Positions 1 to 11,214 of a stretch of DNA of 64,000 nt are shown in pieces. Within the stretch, counting starts at the first letter, position 1. Every line of letters begins with the position of its first letter. The DNA is taken from positions 1,364,001-1,428,000 of the forward strand of contig OZ017755.1 in NCBI GenBank assembly GCA_963969365.1. Reading direction: 5' to 3'. Origin of the DNA: Asterochloris sp. CNOR1 (lineage: Eukaryota > Chlorophyta > Trebouxiophyceae > Trebouxiales > Trebouxiaceae). A model generated the notes under the pieces. It was given only the letters and a program-made list of their open reading frames with translations. It was not told the DNA's origin and searched no databases. The position numbers and the translations under genes were made by a program.

Positions 1-607
1 CGGAGCCTATTGGCCAGCAGGAGGCGCAGGCTTGGCCGCAGTTGGGATCCAAGTGGGAGACAGCTGCAGCAGGCAGACTAGGCACCAGGCTGGGCAAACA
101 GATGAGTGCATTAGTGGGTGTGGGGCCACAGTGTGGCTGCCAGCAGCAGGGCCCTTCCGCACGATGCTTGCCTCATGGTGCCTCGCAGTGCTCGGTGGCT
201 AGGAATCAGAGCTGCATGGCTAGCAGACAGGCTGCTCATGACAATCTTGTCCTCAGAGAGAGCCAGGTTGTGCAGCAGGTGGCTTGGCGAATCTGCTGGC
301 CACTCAGAGGTCCCTGGTGGGTTATGACCTGGCAGCTGCTATGAAGTTGAATCCTGCGAGGGCTGCCCGGGAAGGCTTAGTGCCGGAGCCATTTCTTTAC
401 TGCACTAAACTGCCTGCATTCCTCATTTGCAGGTGGAAGTGCTGTGTGCTGTATCTCCAATGACAGCAGTGTCCTGAAGCAATTCAGGTCCAGTCACGAG
501 CATTGACTGCTCTCTGCAGGTCAAGATGCGGCATCCAAGATATGAAGCACTAGGCAGAAGCAAGGCCCAGGAATCAGCTTGAAGCATTTACATAAATTAT
601 GCTACAG
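1..607. other. 5' flank or intron of the phosphodiesterase gene
   Basis: No exon could be fixed here. The segment precedes the first recognised phosphodiesterase exon, which begins in phase 0 at 608, so upstream exons of that gene must exist either here or before the window. Two stretches (about 430-490 and 518-560) look like decayed copies of the start of the 608 exon rather than exons of their own. Nothing else is recognisable. Confidence 0.5.
430..560 (+). repeat. two decayed copies of the 608 exon start inside the upstream intron
   Basis: Around 430-490 the bases follow the pattern of the true exon start at 600-665: an acceptor-like TTGCAG, then a match running through CAATGACAGCAGTGTCCTGA against CAATGACTCTGGCGTCCTCG in the exon. 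A second, shorter match begins at CTGCAGGTCAAGATG near 518, against CTACAGGTGAAGATG. Both copies contain mismatches and stops, so they look like decayed tandem duplicates. Confidence 0.6.
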
Positions 608-3600
608 GTGAAGATGGTGTATGACATCTTCAATGACTCTGGCGTCCTCGAGCACTTCAAGATTGAGGACAGGAAACTGATGGCCTTCATCGCAGCGGTG
701 TGCAGCCACTACCACGAAAACCCCTACCACAACTTCTGCCACGTCGTCTACGTCCTGCACTGCGCCTACATGATAATGTCCTGCTCTGAGGCTGCCAGCT
801 GCCTCACCAGGACTGACCAGCTGGTGCTGCTCATCGCTGCGCTGTGCCACGACATCGACCATGATGGTGAGGGCCATTCTAGCAGGCTTGACACTAGAAG
901 ACAAGCCTGAGGGCTATGCGCAATGACAGCTGATGATGCTCTGTGTCGACTGCCCTGTGCCACAACATTTGGCCATGACAGTGGACCTTTTGAAGGCTAC
1001 ACCCAGCTCAGCTTGCGTCAGTGGTTCTTCAGCTCTGCTGTTTGCCTGACGAGGCAGTGGCAATGCAAGGGCTGCATGATGGAGACACAGGCTGCCTGCT
1101 TCTTGAGGGGGCATAGGTCTTACTTGACCTGGGCCTGAGGCATGCATCATGCTGCTCCATGTTGCTGCAGATGGAGCAGGCCAACAGCTTACTTCAGCAC
1201 CTAAGTCTGTGGCCTGCAGGGCCACCAGAAGCTCTGCATTTGGATGCAGAAGCACCTCCCCCTTGGTGCCTGCTTGGCCACAGTGCTTGCGCATGCTACC
1301 TGCCAGGCCACACTAGTGACATGCAGCAGCTGACTGGCCATGCGTAGTTTCATTCACCTCCCAAATTGTGCCCTGCCAAGCACAGCAAAGGGAGCCACAT
1401 CCAGACTCAGATGTCTCAAGGTGGTTTTCTGGCTTCGGAAATTGCTCCGTCAGGCCCAACCTAGCATGCCCCAGCATGTGCTGCTGCCTGCAGGCACCAT
1501 CAACGGCTGCCATGTCCAGACTCAGACCCTTGTGGTGCTTGTTTGGCTCCAGCGCTTGCTTGCATAAGCTCACAGTTGGCATGCCGAGAGCACATGGTCT
1601 CTCTGCAGGGCACACCAACAACTTCCACATCCAGACCCAGACCCCCCTGGCGCAGCGGTACAATGACATTAGTGTGATGGAGAACCACCACTGCGCCATC
1701 ACCTTTGCCATCCTGGCCAAGAGGGATTGCGCCATCTTGGAGCACCTGGAGAGGCCACGACGGCAGGTGATGTCACTCGAGCACTTTGACAGACCAGAGG
1801 AGCCACCTCTTCAAGTCTGGGGCAGGGTGTAAAGGCATGCTCTGCTCTGGAAAGGTGGCCTCTGGGCAGGGACTACACGGCCGTTGCCATGGAATGCACC
1901 TGGGGTGTGCTTCTCATTAGCTGCACTGTGCACCAGCCTAGGTCAGTGGGTGTTTTGCCCATAAGATGAGAGAGGCCTGTGCCTCTTCCAAGATTGTGAC
2001 CTCCATTCAGATCATCCTGCTATTGACTGCTGCAAGCTGTGCTCAGCAAGCAGCCTAAGCAGTGCTGACACCTTGGAACTCCGGTGGACTGAGCCTGCTG
2101 CATACCTCCTGCTGCAGGAGTTGAGAAAGTTGATTATCAGCGCCATCCTCGCGACGGACATGTCCTACCATTTCAGTTTGACCACGGAATTCAAAAACCA
2201 TGGTGAGCATGGAGGGTGTCCCATGATGCCCCTACGCTGCCTGCAGCTTTGCAGCTCATCATCGATCAGGCAGAGCAGCCACCAGGAGGAGCATGCTTGA
2301 AAGAAAAGAATATGCATCCTGTGGCTCACAGTTCTGCCTGAGACCTATGAGTGTGCAGGATCTGCATCTTATGGAGGCAGGAGCCATAAACTAGGGGTTG
2401 CTCCTGGCATGCCCAGGCTCTGATTGGTTGACTACTGTGCCACAGGGACACTAGATTAGCTTCTGCAGACCAATTGCCCTGTGAAGCGGGAGGTTGCAAT
2501 TAGCAAGAGGCTGGCAGTTGATGAATGAGCAGACCTCTCGCAAGTGCGACCCTCAGGGTTTTGTGTGCAGAACCCTGTGCACCTGCAGGCGCCTTCAGCA
2601 TTGAGAAGGAGGAGGACCGCCTGCTGCTAATCAAGGCCATCATCCATGCGGCCGACATCAGCAACCCTGTGCGCCCCTTCCACGTCAATTGTGTCCTGTC
2701 CAGCGGGGTCCACAGGGAGTTCAGGTGGATCTCACCTTCAGCTGTGGAACGTTCAGTGGTACACAAGTTGCAACAGGCACAGGCCAATTGGTAGCCAAAG
2801 CTGGGACATGTAGTAGGCCTGGGTTGCAGCTATGCTTCTATGTGGCAGACACCTTCACTGCAGCTGGAAGCAAACCGTGTGCACCCCGGCGATGCCAGTT
2901 GCGCCTGCCCTGCCGTGTTCTGACACCGTATGGTCGTGCGGTGAGGCGGGATAGGTGGGGCTGGGGGTGTTGGAGCCAGCCTGTTGGCAACGCGCAGTAC
3001 ACAGTGACCCTGTCCAGCAGATCCCACAGGGATCCAGGTATGCCGGGGTTGCAGCTGGGGCTCCACCACTTAGATAAAATGTTTGCGCGAGGGCAGGGCA
3101 GACTGCGCATGATCCACACATGGTGCTCTGCCCATTGAGAGGGTCCATGGCACAGTCCCACGGCCACACTGCTCCAGGCAAGCCCTGGCTTCCTGGCTTG
3201 GACTCGTTACTGCCAGACTCTGACATGAGCACCATCCTCTCTTGCTTTGTGCTCAGTGCGGCGCCATGCTGCTGTCAACGGCCAACCCAACCCTGGCACG
3301 GGACATGCAGGCCAAACCCCAGACGCTATGTTGCAAACTGCTTTCAAGTGTACAGCAGAGAGTGAGCAAGGTGTCTTGCAGAACTCTGCGGCAGACCTCT
3401 GAGTAGTTCAGAGCTGTGGCTGGACATAAAAGGTGTTTTGGGTTTTGCAATCGGCAAAAGCTACTGTTTGCAAGTCCACTTGGTTGCAGGGCCCATGTGT
3501 CAAGGCTGCAGCTGAGCCAGGTGCTTGTTTTGGAGACTGCAACTTGGCACCGGCACTGCTCCCTGCAGGGCCTTGGTGGCAGTGAGGCTGGCGCTGGGGC

Positions 3601-4962
3601 CGTCAGACTGTGCCGCTTGCAGAATACACTAAGAGGTTCTGTGGCGACCCTTCTGCAGGGCCCAGGTGGCGGAGGAGCTGCGACTGGGCCTGACGCCCAT
3701 GCCGCACATGAACGCGAAGGACGAACACGTGCAGTGCAGCCTGGAGATGAACTTCATCGACTGCGTCGTCTCGCCCCTGTGGGAGCACATGACGCACATT
3801 TTCCCCAAGCTGAAGGCCTGCAACCTCAATGTGCGCAAGAACCGGGCAGCCTACCAGGCGCTGGCGGAGTGCAGCAACGAGGAGATTGCAGCAGTGAGCT
3901 GGGTCCCAGAGTTTGATGCCACATTTCTTCTGTTCACAGGGCTTGCTGCGTAGTGTTCACAGGGCTTGCTGCGTAGTGGCAAGCTGCACCAGCAAGCTGG
4001 CTGGCAGGGCACACACCTGCATCGTCTGCTCCTGGGAGGCAGTCAGTTGTCTGCAATGAGTGCTGCCCATGTGCAGCAACAAGGATATCACTGCAGCAAC
4101 TTGCTTTTGGCAGGGTTGGTCACGCCATGCTGCTGCTTGACGGGCGCCGCTCAGGCTGCAGCAGCATATTTTGGAAGGCCGCCCAGCATTAGAGTCCTGG
4201 TCTCTGCCTCTTGCATCGGAAGGCACCTTCTGGCCGCCGAGCTGCATGCTGTGCTTCTGGTAGCTGGGCAGGCCCTGCCTTCAGGCTACAACGCTATTGA
4301 TGGACACCCCTGGGTGCTGCATACTTTGTAGATAGCTGAGGCTGTGTATAAGTATGCCACCCTCTGGTCCTTCACGTGCATTGCAGACACTTTCAGTACT
4401 AGACCCTGTCAGCAGGCAGTTGGAGGCTGCCAGGTCTGTGCTGCAGGCTCTTCAAGCGGCTGAGGCTGGGGACAAGGACCCGCTGGGGCGCACCTCCAGC
4501 AAGATGCAGATGCATGACCTTGTGGAGATTGCCGTTCAGCAAGCCGCTGCAGCTGCCGGGGTGCAGATGCGCTCGACAGCCTCCTTCAAGCAGAGAGAGG
4601 CAGCCACTGCCCAGCAGCAGCTAGATGTAGCCCAGAAGCAGGGGCAGCTGCCCAACATCCACCCTGTGAAGCAGGCTGCTCAGCCTGTCAGCCCTGTCAG
4701 CGATGGTGGTGGGGACGGCGCCTCAACCTCAGGGGCTGCCCATGGTGCAGCAACCGGCAGGCGGGGGAGCTGGGATGTGGCCAGGGGGGCGGCCATGGGG
4801 CTGGCTGCCAAGAGGGAGCTGGGCCATGTAAAGTTCGAGGACGGCCCAGAGCCCCTGGTGCGCCTGGGCTCTGGCGACCTCTCGCGCCTGGGCAAGCACC
4901 CAGCTCCAGCTGTAGATCTCAATGCCGTGAAGTTGCAGCTGAAGGCCACTAGCGCATTGTAG
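608..4962 (+). CDS. 3',5'-cyclic nucleotide phosphodiesterase (PDEase I), C-terminal part
   Basis: Class I cyclic nucleotide phosphodiesterase, which hydrolyses cAMP and/or cGMP. Proposed exons are 608-866, 1609-1766, 2118-2202, 2589-~2697, 3659-3893 and 4387-4962 (stop TAG). The catalytic HD fold is clear: HNFCH metal motif near the start, CHDIDHDG split across the first intron, then GHTNNFHIQTQTPLAQRY, YNDISVMENHHC, ILATDMSYHF, the second metal aspartate in IIHAADISNP, and the final helices in 3659-3893. All five metal and hinge elements are present, so it is probably active. The tail (4387-4962) is low-complexity Ala/Ser/Gly and not family-specific. The donor of the fourth exon is the only weak junction. 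The 5' part (regulatory domain or membrane anchor) is not found in the window. Substrate preference cannot be read from the sequence. Confidence 0.85.
1385..1550 (+). repeat. two decayed copies of the 1609 exon start
   Basis: The true exon reads GGCACACCAACAACTTCCAC then ATCCAGACCCAGACCCC. Copy A near 1390 has GAGCCACATCCAGACTCAGA. Copy B near 1489 has CTGCAGGCACCATCAACGGC then ATGTCCAGACTCAGACCC. Both lie in the intron directly upstream and keep an acceptor-like sequence, but reading frames differ or are interrupted. Confidence 0.65.
3480..3615 (+). repeat. two decayed copies of the 3659 exon start
   Basis: The true acceptor region is CTGCAGGGCCCAGGTGGCGG, followed by AGGAGCTGCGACTGGGCC. 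Near 3487 there is TTGCAGGGCCCATGTGTCAA, and near 3563 CTGCAGGGCCTTGGTGGCAG, followed by TGAGGCTGGCGCTGGGGCC. The same arrangement as in the two preceding introns of this gene. Confidence 0.65.
3932..3977 (+). repeat. 23-bp direct tandem repeat, two copies
   Basis: Two head-to-tail copies of a 23-base unit beginning GTTCACAGGGCTTGCTGCGT, at 3932-3954 and 3955-3977, in the last phosphodiesterase intron. The copies are identical as read. Confidence 0.85.
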
Positions 4963-5720
4963 GCACGGGGCTATTTCCTCCAGTGCTTGATGTAGGGATT
5001 TTTCCGCCGAAGTGTCCGTCACAATGTAGAGTAGGGGAGTTGGTGCACATATGATTGCCAGGGAAGTGTTTACATGGACATCTGCAGTGCATAGTTTGAA
5101 AGGCCGTTGTGTAGATGTTTGACATGTCCTTTCACTCATATAGTTCAAGTCGACGCCCAGCTTTTGAGTGCCTGTGATAATGGTACCTGGCAGGAATGCT
5201 GCTGATGTCAGCATGTTCAGGTACAGTACTCAATGTAACCTGTGTGTTCAGCGCTTGGCTCCTTCTGCACTGCTGCCGCAGGTACTACTAGACAGGGGTT
5301 GTGCTCTTTTTGTCTGCATGCATGTTAGCCCTCCAATGAGGTAACCAACACATGGAGGCAATCCCTGGTGAGCTGTTTCGTTCAGGCAGCATGCTGCTCC
5401 CACAGCTCCTCAAACTCAAGATCGATTTTTTCACAGCTTCAACATGTGCATATGTTTCAGACGGTGGAGCAGTGTGAGTCCCACACATGCTTGTTTCTCG
5501 ATCTGCTGCATGTAGACCACCACTACCTTCATCAGAGTATGTTTAGTTGCTATGCTGTGCTGTGGATCTTCATGATCTTCGATGCAGCAGCTTGCAAAGG
5601 TCCACAAGCTTGTGGATGCTTGGCTAATCACGAAAGTGGTATGGATTAACAGTGGTGTGACAATATTGATATTTGTACAGCATTGACTGATCTCATGTGG
5701 TAAGGAGGGCTAAGGTCCTC
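4963..5720. other. intergenic region between phosphodiesterase and HAD hydrolase
   Basis: Begins with the phosphodiesterase 3' UTR and should contain the HAD gene promoter and 5' UTR. Open frames here are short and show no family resemblance. The stretch is less GC-rich than the genes. Confidence 0.5.
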
Positions 5721-7916
5721 ATGCATCATTTGCACAGCCTTGCTGGAAGATACAGCCCACTTTACAGTGCCTCAGCCAGGAGGCACACCCCCTGCATGGC
5801 AGCCAGCACCATGCCCCAGCGCCTTTACAGCATCCTGGAGCTGCCACACAAGCACAAAGCAGTGCTGATGGACCAGTTTGGCGTCAGCCTGCCGCCTTGA
5901 AGATTTGCATTCTGCATGCACAGGCTGCTGCCCTCAACCCCGCCAGTGCTGCACGCACGCTTCCCGCGTGAGGCCATGAAGTCCCCTGAACTGAACTGCC
6001 CATGCCTGCTTGCAGGTGCTGCACGATGGCTCCCAGCCCTACCCCCGCGCTGTGGAGGCTGTGCGGCAGCTGGCAGCCTCAGGCAGGCAGATCCTGATTC
6101 TCAGCAATAGCTCGCGGCGAGCTGATGGCATCCTGCGCAAGCTGCAGCCGATGGGGTTCGATCCTGCCTGGTTTGCGGGTGCTGTCACCAGCGGCGAGCT
6201 GGCCCACAGGTGCCTGCAAGCCTCCATGTGCTGCATCATGCTTTGACTGCAAGTTTACAGGGGCCACGCATGCTGCTTCATGGGACGGGCCTAGCCCAGC
6301 CTGATGTCTTCAGCAGGCCACTACCATGACAGCCCTCGTACAAGAAAGAGGGGCACTTTGGGGCTGCCGCTTGGCACCCCGTACGTACTGCTCCCAGATC
6401 CTCCAGCAGCTTCCTTTGAGGTCTACTAGCCATGATGCTGAATTGAGAGCAGCAATCCTGCACACTAGTACTGGTCTGTTCCTTCAGGTGCTTGGAGAAC
6501 CGGCCCAGTGTCTTTTGGCAGGGCCTGGGACGGAGGTGCCTCCATTTCACCTGGGGAGGCCGGGGGAGCATTGATTTGGATGGGCTGGGCCTGCAGGTGA
6601 CAGGTGTTTCCTGCACTAAGCTGCTGCTCTGCATGGGAGTCTGTGAGGCCTGCAGACAATTCTGTACAGGGTGAAACTGTGCCTTGCACTGACCGCTGCA
6701 AATTGCTGCTCTGCAGTGGGCATGCTGTCTCACAGACTCGGCAGAGCACCTTTGTGAAAGGTGTGCTGGCATGGAGCAGCAAATTTGCCTCTCTAGCTGC
6801 CTGCAAGTCTTAAAATTGCTGCTGCCGTTGGACAGCCTGTATCAGAGCCTGCCTGCACTGCCCCTGCCGAGCACCAGCAAAGCGAGCATTGCCTCCCGCA
6901 GCCACAGCAGCTAGGGTCAGCAATCAACACACAGGACCTGGGCGGGATCCTGACCTGCCTGCCATTCTGCGCTAGGCTTGCATGCCAGGCTTGCATGTCA
7001 GGCTTGCAGGCCAGCCTGAGCAAGCTTCTCTCTGCCTGCAGGTGGTGTCGGACCCAACGGATGCTGAATTTTTGCTGGCCCATGGCACCGAGTGCATGGG
7101 ACGAGGCGATGGGAAGGACCCTGTGCCCACCAGCCTCCCGGAGATGCGCAGCCTTCTTCAGACATGCGCAGACCTTGGGGGAAAGCCCCTGGTTGTTGCC
7201 AATCCTGACGTTGTCACTGTCAGTGGCAAGGGGTTGATTGAGATGCCTGGCACACTGGCAAAGTGGTAGGTCCAGGTGTGGGCAATGATGTCCTCAAAAC
7301 TTGCTGCATGCTGAAGTGCATTGCGCTTCACTGTGCACCTCTCTGCCTCCCTGCACTCCAGGCCATACTCTGCAGCTGGCATGCACAGCTTAGAGCTGCA
7401 CTGGAATGGTGCTTCCACTGTCTGCTTGAAAACATCTGCATGACAGGTTGCCTTGAGGATATGTGCTACTGCTGCAGGTATCACAATATGGGCGGGGAGG
7501 TGGAGTTGCTGGGCAAGCCTGGGATTGCCATCTATGAAGCTGCAATGGAAATGCTGGGGCTGACACCTGAGCAGCTAGTGGCTGTGGGGGACTCCTTGCA
7601 GCATGACATTGCAGGTGCGCTGCTAGCATCATGTCTAGCGCTGCCTGCCACTCTGCCCAACTATCACTCTGCATCCTGGCAGTCCGTGAAAGTGCAGTGC
7701 AGCACCTTTAGCTGTGGTGTGCGAGACTCTCACCTCGATCTGCGTGCAGGTGCCTGCCAGGCTGGCATCGATTCCGTGCTCATCGGGGATGGCATACATG
7801 CAGCAGAGCTGGCGGTTCCCTGCGACATTATGTTGCCTGCTGCTGAAACGCTTGAAGCGCTGCTGAAGACATACAGCTGCCATGCTACCTATTTCATGCC
7901 GCAACTTTGCAGCTGA
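5721..7916 (+). CDS. HAD-superfamily class IIA hydrolase (TIGR01459-like)
   Basis: Predicted phosphatase of the haloacid dehalogenase superfamily, subfamily IIA, closest to the plant TIGR01459-type proteins. Exons 5721-5882, 6016-6209, 6488-6596, 7042-7265, 7478-7614 and 7750-7916 join in consistent phase. HAD motif I (DQFG then VLHDG) spans the first intron. Motif II is QILILSNSS, the motif III lysine lies in LLGKPG, and motif IV is AVGDSLQHDI. The cap region contains RRCLHFTWGGRGSIDLDGL and LLAHGTEC, both typical. The first 25 residues are Arg/Ser/His-rich and could be an organelle transit peptide. If translation starts at the ATG at 5796 instead, this extension is lost. Substrate unknown; family members are sugar- or nucleotide-phosphate phosphatases. 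Confidence 0.85.
6974..7012 (+). repeat. 13-bp tandem repeat, three copies
   Basis: Three near-identical 13-mers of the form AGGCTTGCATGCC in the intron just upstream of the 7042 acceptor. A short minisatellite. Confidence 0.8.
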
Positions 7917-8165
7917 TTGGTGCTGCAACATGACTCCACCTGGCAGTTGCTGACTGCTCCAACGCTGAGCACTGTGCACAGGTTGAAGTCAGACTCATCA
8001 ACATAGCCAAAAGATATGGTGAACTGACTGTAGAGACTCACAGGCAGCTTTGGCGTGTTGCAAAAAGTTGTGAGACATCTCATACTGTTGTTGTGCCTGA
8101 AAAGATTGTTTTATGGGAAAAGGTGGGTCATGACAAGCACTGGTACATCATGTGCTGCAATCGGG

Positions 8166-11100
8166 TCAAGAAACATTCAGGTTATTGAGTAATTGCGAGA
8201 TAGCCTTGACGCGTTCAAGGATGGTGACCTTGTCAGCCTCAGCCAGGCGCCTTCCAAATTTGGCAGTGAATTTGTCAGGGTGCCAGCGCATAAGCTCCAA
8301 GCGCAGGCGCTTCTTTCTTTCTGTCGCTTCGACAGCGCCATACAGAATGAAGGCAGACAGCCTCTCAGGGTCCTCTGAGAGATCATCTACCAGCCAGGGC
8401 ACACTGGCATAGCTGATGCAGGCACCCGCTGAAGCCGAGGCAAATGTATGCCACCGTGCCTCATACTTGCTGCGCCTGGCTCCCAGGTCACCCTGCAGAC
8501 AGGTAGGTGGCACAGCCATGCTCATGGCTCTGGAAAGCCACAAGCAGTGTGGCAAAGACACTGTGTGATGACCATACCCCTGGCCCCCCACTTGAGCTCG
8601 AAGCTGCCACCTCCAGAGCAGCACCTGTCAAGAGTGAGCCTGAACATTATCAATGCAGCAGTGCAGGTGACTTCCTGATGAGACAACCACAGATCCCTGC
8701 CTTGAGTACAGCGTCCCGCCAGGCCTGGTCCTTGGCGCGCTCGTCTCCCAGGATTCTGCGCGAGTTCTGAGCAGCCTCGAATGCAGCCTGCTCCTTTGCT
8801 TGCTGCGCCTCCCGCTGCAGGCGGAAGTGCTCTCGCCCAGCGGCCGCGCCGTCCATGCCCATCCGTCGTTTGCGCTCCATCTCCTGCACCCAGGTGCTAG
8901 TCAATTGAGACTGGTGCTGCAAATATGCTAAAATTAAACTCATAATTGCTTGTTCTGCTGCTGTCTCTGTCTGCAGCCACAGCAAGAAAGCTTTAGCGTG
9001 CCCAGCACCTGGATTGCTCAACACATTTGTGACGCCCTGCTTATCTGATCTACCGCCCGCAGTCACTTCCAGGGGCTGTCTTCAGTCGGTGACTAACACT
9101 GTTGTATCGAGCACCTGTTTTGTTGGCACTGTCTGTAGTGGCCGTCCAGACCCTGCAGCCAGGCAGGCAGACCCTTGAAGTGTGCACAGCTCAGCTCCTG
9201 CAGCTAGAAAACACCTCCTCTACGTGCACTGCTGCGCCGTCACATGTCTGCAGCCACATTGTGTCAGTGTCATGGCATGCAACTGACAGACAGCACAAAA
9301 CATGTATGCAGCCGCCACCTGTGATGCAGCGCCTTCTTTGGCCAGGCCGTCAGCTGCTTGAACATCAACGAGAATCGGGGGCACAATTGCATTAAAGTGC
9401 CGCACCACTGTGCGAGACACCTACTGTGCTCAGTCATGGTGACCTTGTGGCTTGAGCAGTGCAGAGGCAGGCGGCCAAGGATGGGTTGAGGAGGGCAAGG
9501 GGGGCCATATACACACATCAGCTGCTGGGTAGTGGGCAGTGCTCTGCACTGAGCAGCAGCCAGAACAAGCTGCAGCCAGCAGGTCTGGCAGCAGCAGCAG
9601 CAGCACTGTATATGCAACAGCAGCAGAGGTGAGGCCTTGCAGATATGACACGCTGGCCCAAAGGTAGGGCAACTTATGGTTTATTGTGGCCATCAGCAGA
9701 AGCTGAGGACCAGCTCAGCCAATTGTCTCACCCGCCAGATACGTGCAGCATAGGCGTCCTCGTCTTCTGTGGGGTCAGGGTGCCCGAAGAAGCCTCCTGA
9801 GCTGCACAGCACCAAAGGGTTACCGCAGCAGCCAGCATATGCACTTCAACTGACTTGCTGGCAAACAGCAGCCATTCAGCATGCAGATGGGAGGCTTGCC
9901 AGCATGCTGCCATAGACAGCAGAAGCCCCACACGAACCTGGCATACTGGTCACTCAGATCCTTATCAAAGCCGTCCTCCACCCCCATCTCTTCCCGTAGC
10001 CTGGTCTGCCACTCAGCTTCAGGATCTAGCTCATCATCTGCTGAAGTGGGCCCCATATCAGCCGCAGCAGCATCCCTGTAGGCTTGCAGATGTTGTGCGT
10101 CAAGGTTCACACTGTACAACCTCTTCTTTTAGGCAAGACCGGCCGGGATGGTGTGGCTTGCCTGCATGGCTTGCCCCGCTGCTGAGACCAGACATGTGTT
10201 CATGCGCTCTGACACCAGCGAAGACAGGGAGTGAACTCCTGGGTTGTGCTGCTGGAGGCGCAAGACAGGCCTCCTGCAGGCGGTGTCAGCAGCAAAGCAG
10301 CACACCTGACGTGTCCAGGGTCGTCTTCCTCAATGCATGGCCTCTATCCTTGAACACTGCTTTAGGCATCAAACTCAGCCGTGCCAGCAGCAGAGCAGTG
10401 CACCTGAAGGTATCAGGGTCATCCTCCTGCATAGCCTCCAGTGCCAAGTCTTGCACTGACCTCCCAGCAGAATTGGGGGTGGCAATGTTCGGCGGTCGTG
10501 GTTGCTGCAGCAGTGTCAAGGCCAGTCAATATAGGGGTGGCAGCTGCAGCAGGGGTGAAGGGACAGGATGCGTGGGCACACCATGGCATCTGGCCAACTG
10601 GCACAGCTGAACTTTAGCAGGTAGAAGTCATGAGACACAGGAGGAATAGCAGCACCCCGCCAGTGACCAAGACTTGCAGCGGGGCAGACAAGACAAGCTT
10701 CCTGCTGTGCAAAGGTTGCACACAGTCTGGAAACTGACTTGCAGGAGAATGGTGAGGATGTCAAGATGTCCATGCTGTGCTGCTAGGTGTGCAGGGGTGT
10801 TGCCCCTGAAGTCCTCAGCGCGGGCATCTGCACCACAACTGGAGGCAGGCAGCATCAGCACACAGGTGCTGGGGTCCCAATGCCGATGCAGTTCAGGAGA
10901 CAGAGCTATGTGACATTTACCTCAAAAGCAGCTCTGCTGCTTCTGTGTGGCCATGGCGGCAGGCCTGCAGGGGAGGTGAACCTTCAGGCAGAGCTGAGAG
11001 ACTTTCAAAGCTTTCGCTGATGCAAGTCTACCTGATGCAGTGCAGTGGACCCTTCTGCATCGAAGAGGTTGATGTCTGCACCCTCCAAATGCCTCAACAG

Positions 11101-11214
11101 CTTCCTTAGCTTCCTGGTGTTGCCAGTGGTAGCATGCACTTGCAGTTGAAAGGGTGCGGTTTCAGTCAGGTCTCTCTTGCGTTTCTTGCTCCTTTTGGAA
11201 TGCTTGGCAGACAT
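8166..11214 (-). CDS. NFKBIL1: NF-kappa-B inhibitor-like protein 1 (IkBL) homologue
   Basis: Ankyrin and J-like protein of the NFKBIL1 family, associated in animals with nuclear and mRNA-processing roles. Exons from 5' to 3': 11214-11032, 10964-10921, 10838-10739, 10504-10404, 10120-9938, 9801-9732, 8883-8701 and 8492-8166. The N-terminus is Lys/Arg-rich (SAKHSKRSKKRKRDL). Two ankyrin repeats follow: ALHQ-ACRHGHTEAAELLL and CGADARAEDFRGNTPAHLAA. Then come an acidic linker with WQTRLREEM, an Arg/Glu coiled coil (EMERKRRMG to RILGDERAKDQAWRD), and a C-terminal domain ending LELMRWHPDKF. HPDKF is the family's degenerate J-domain signature. The order matches human NFKBIL1. The intron between 8883-8701 and 8492-8166 seems to use a GC donor. 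A start at 11253 is also possible. Confidence 0.85.
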
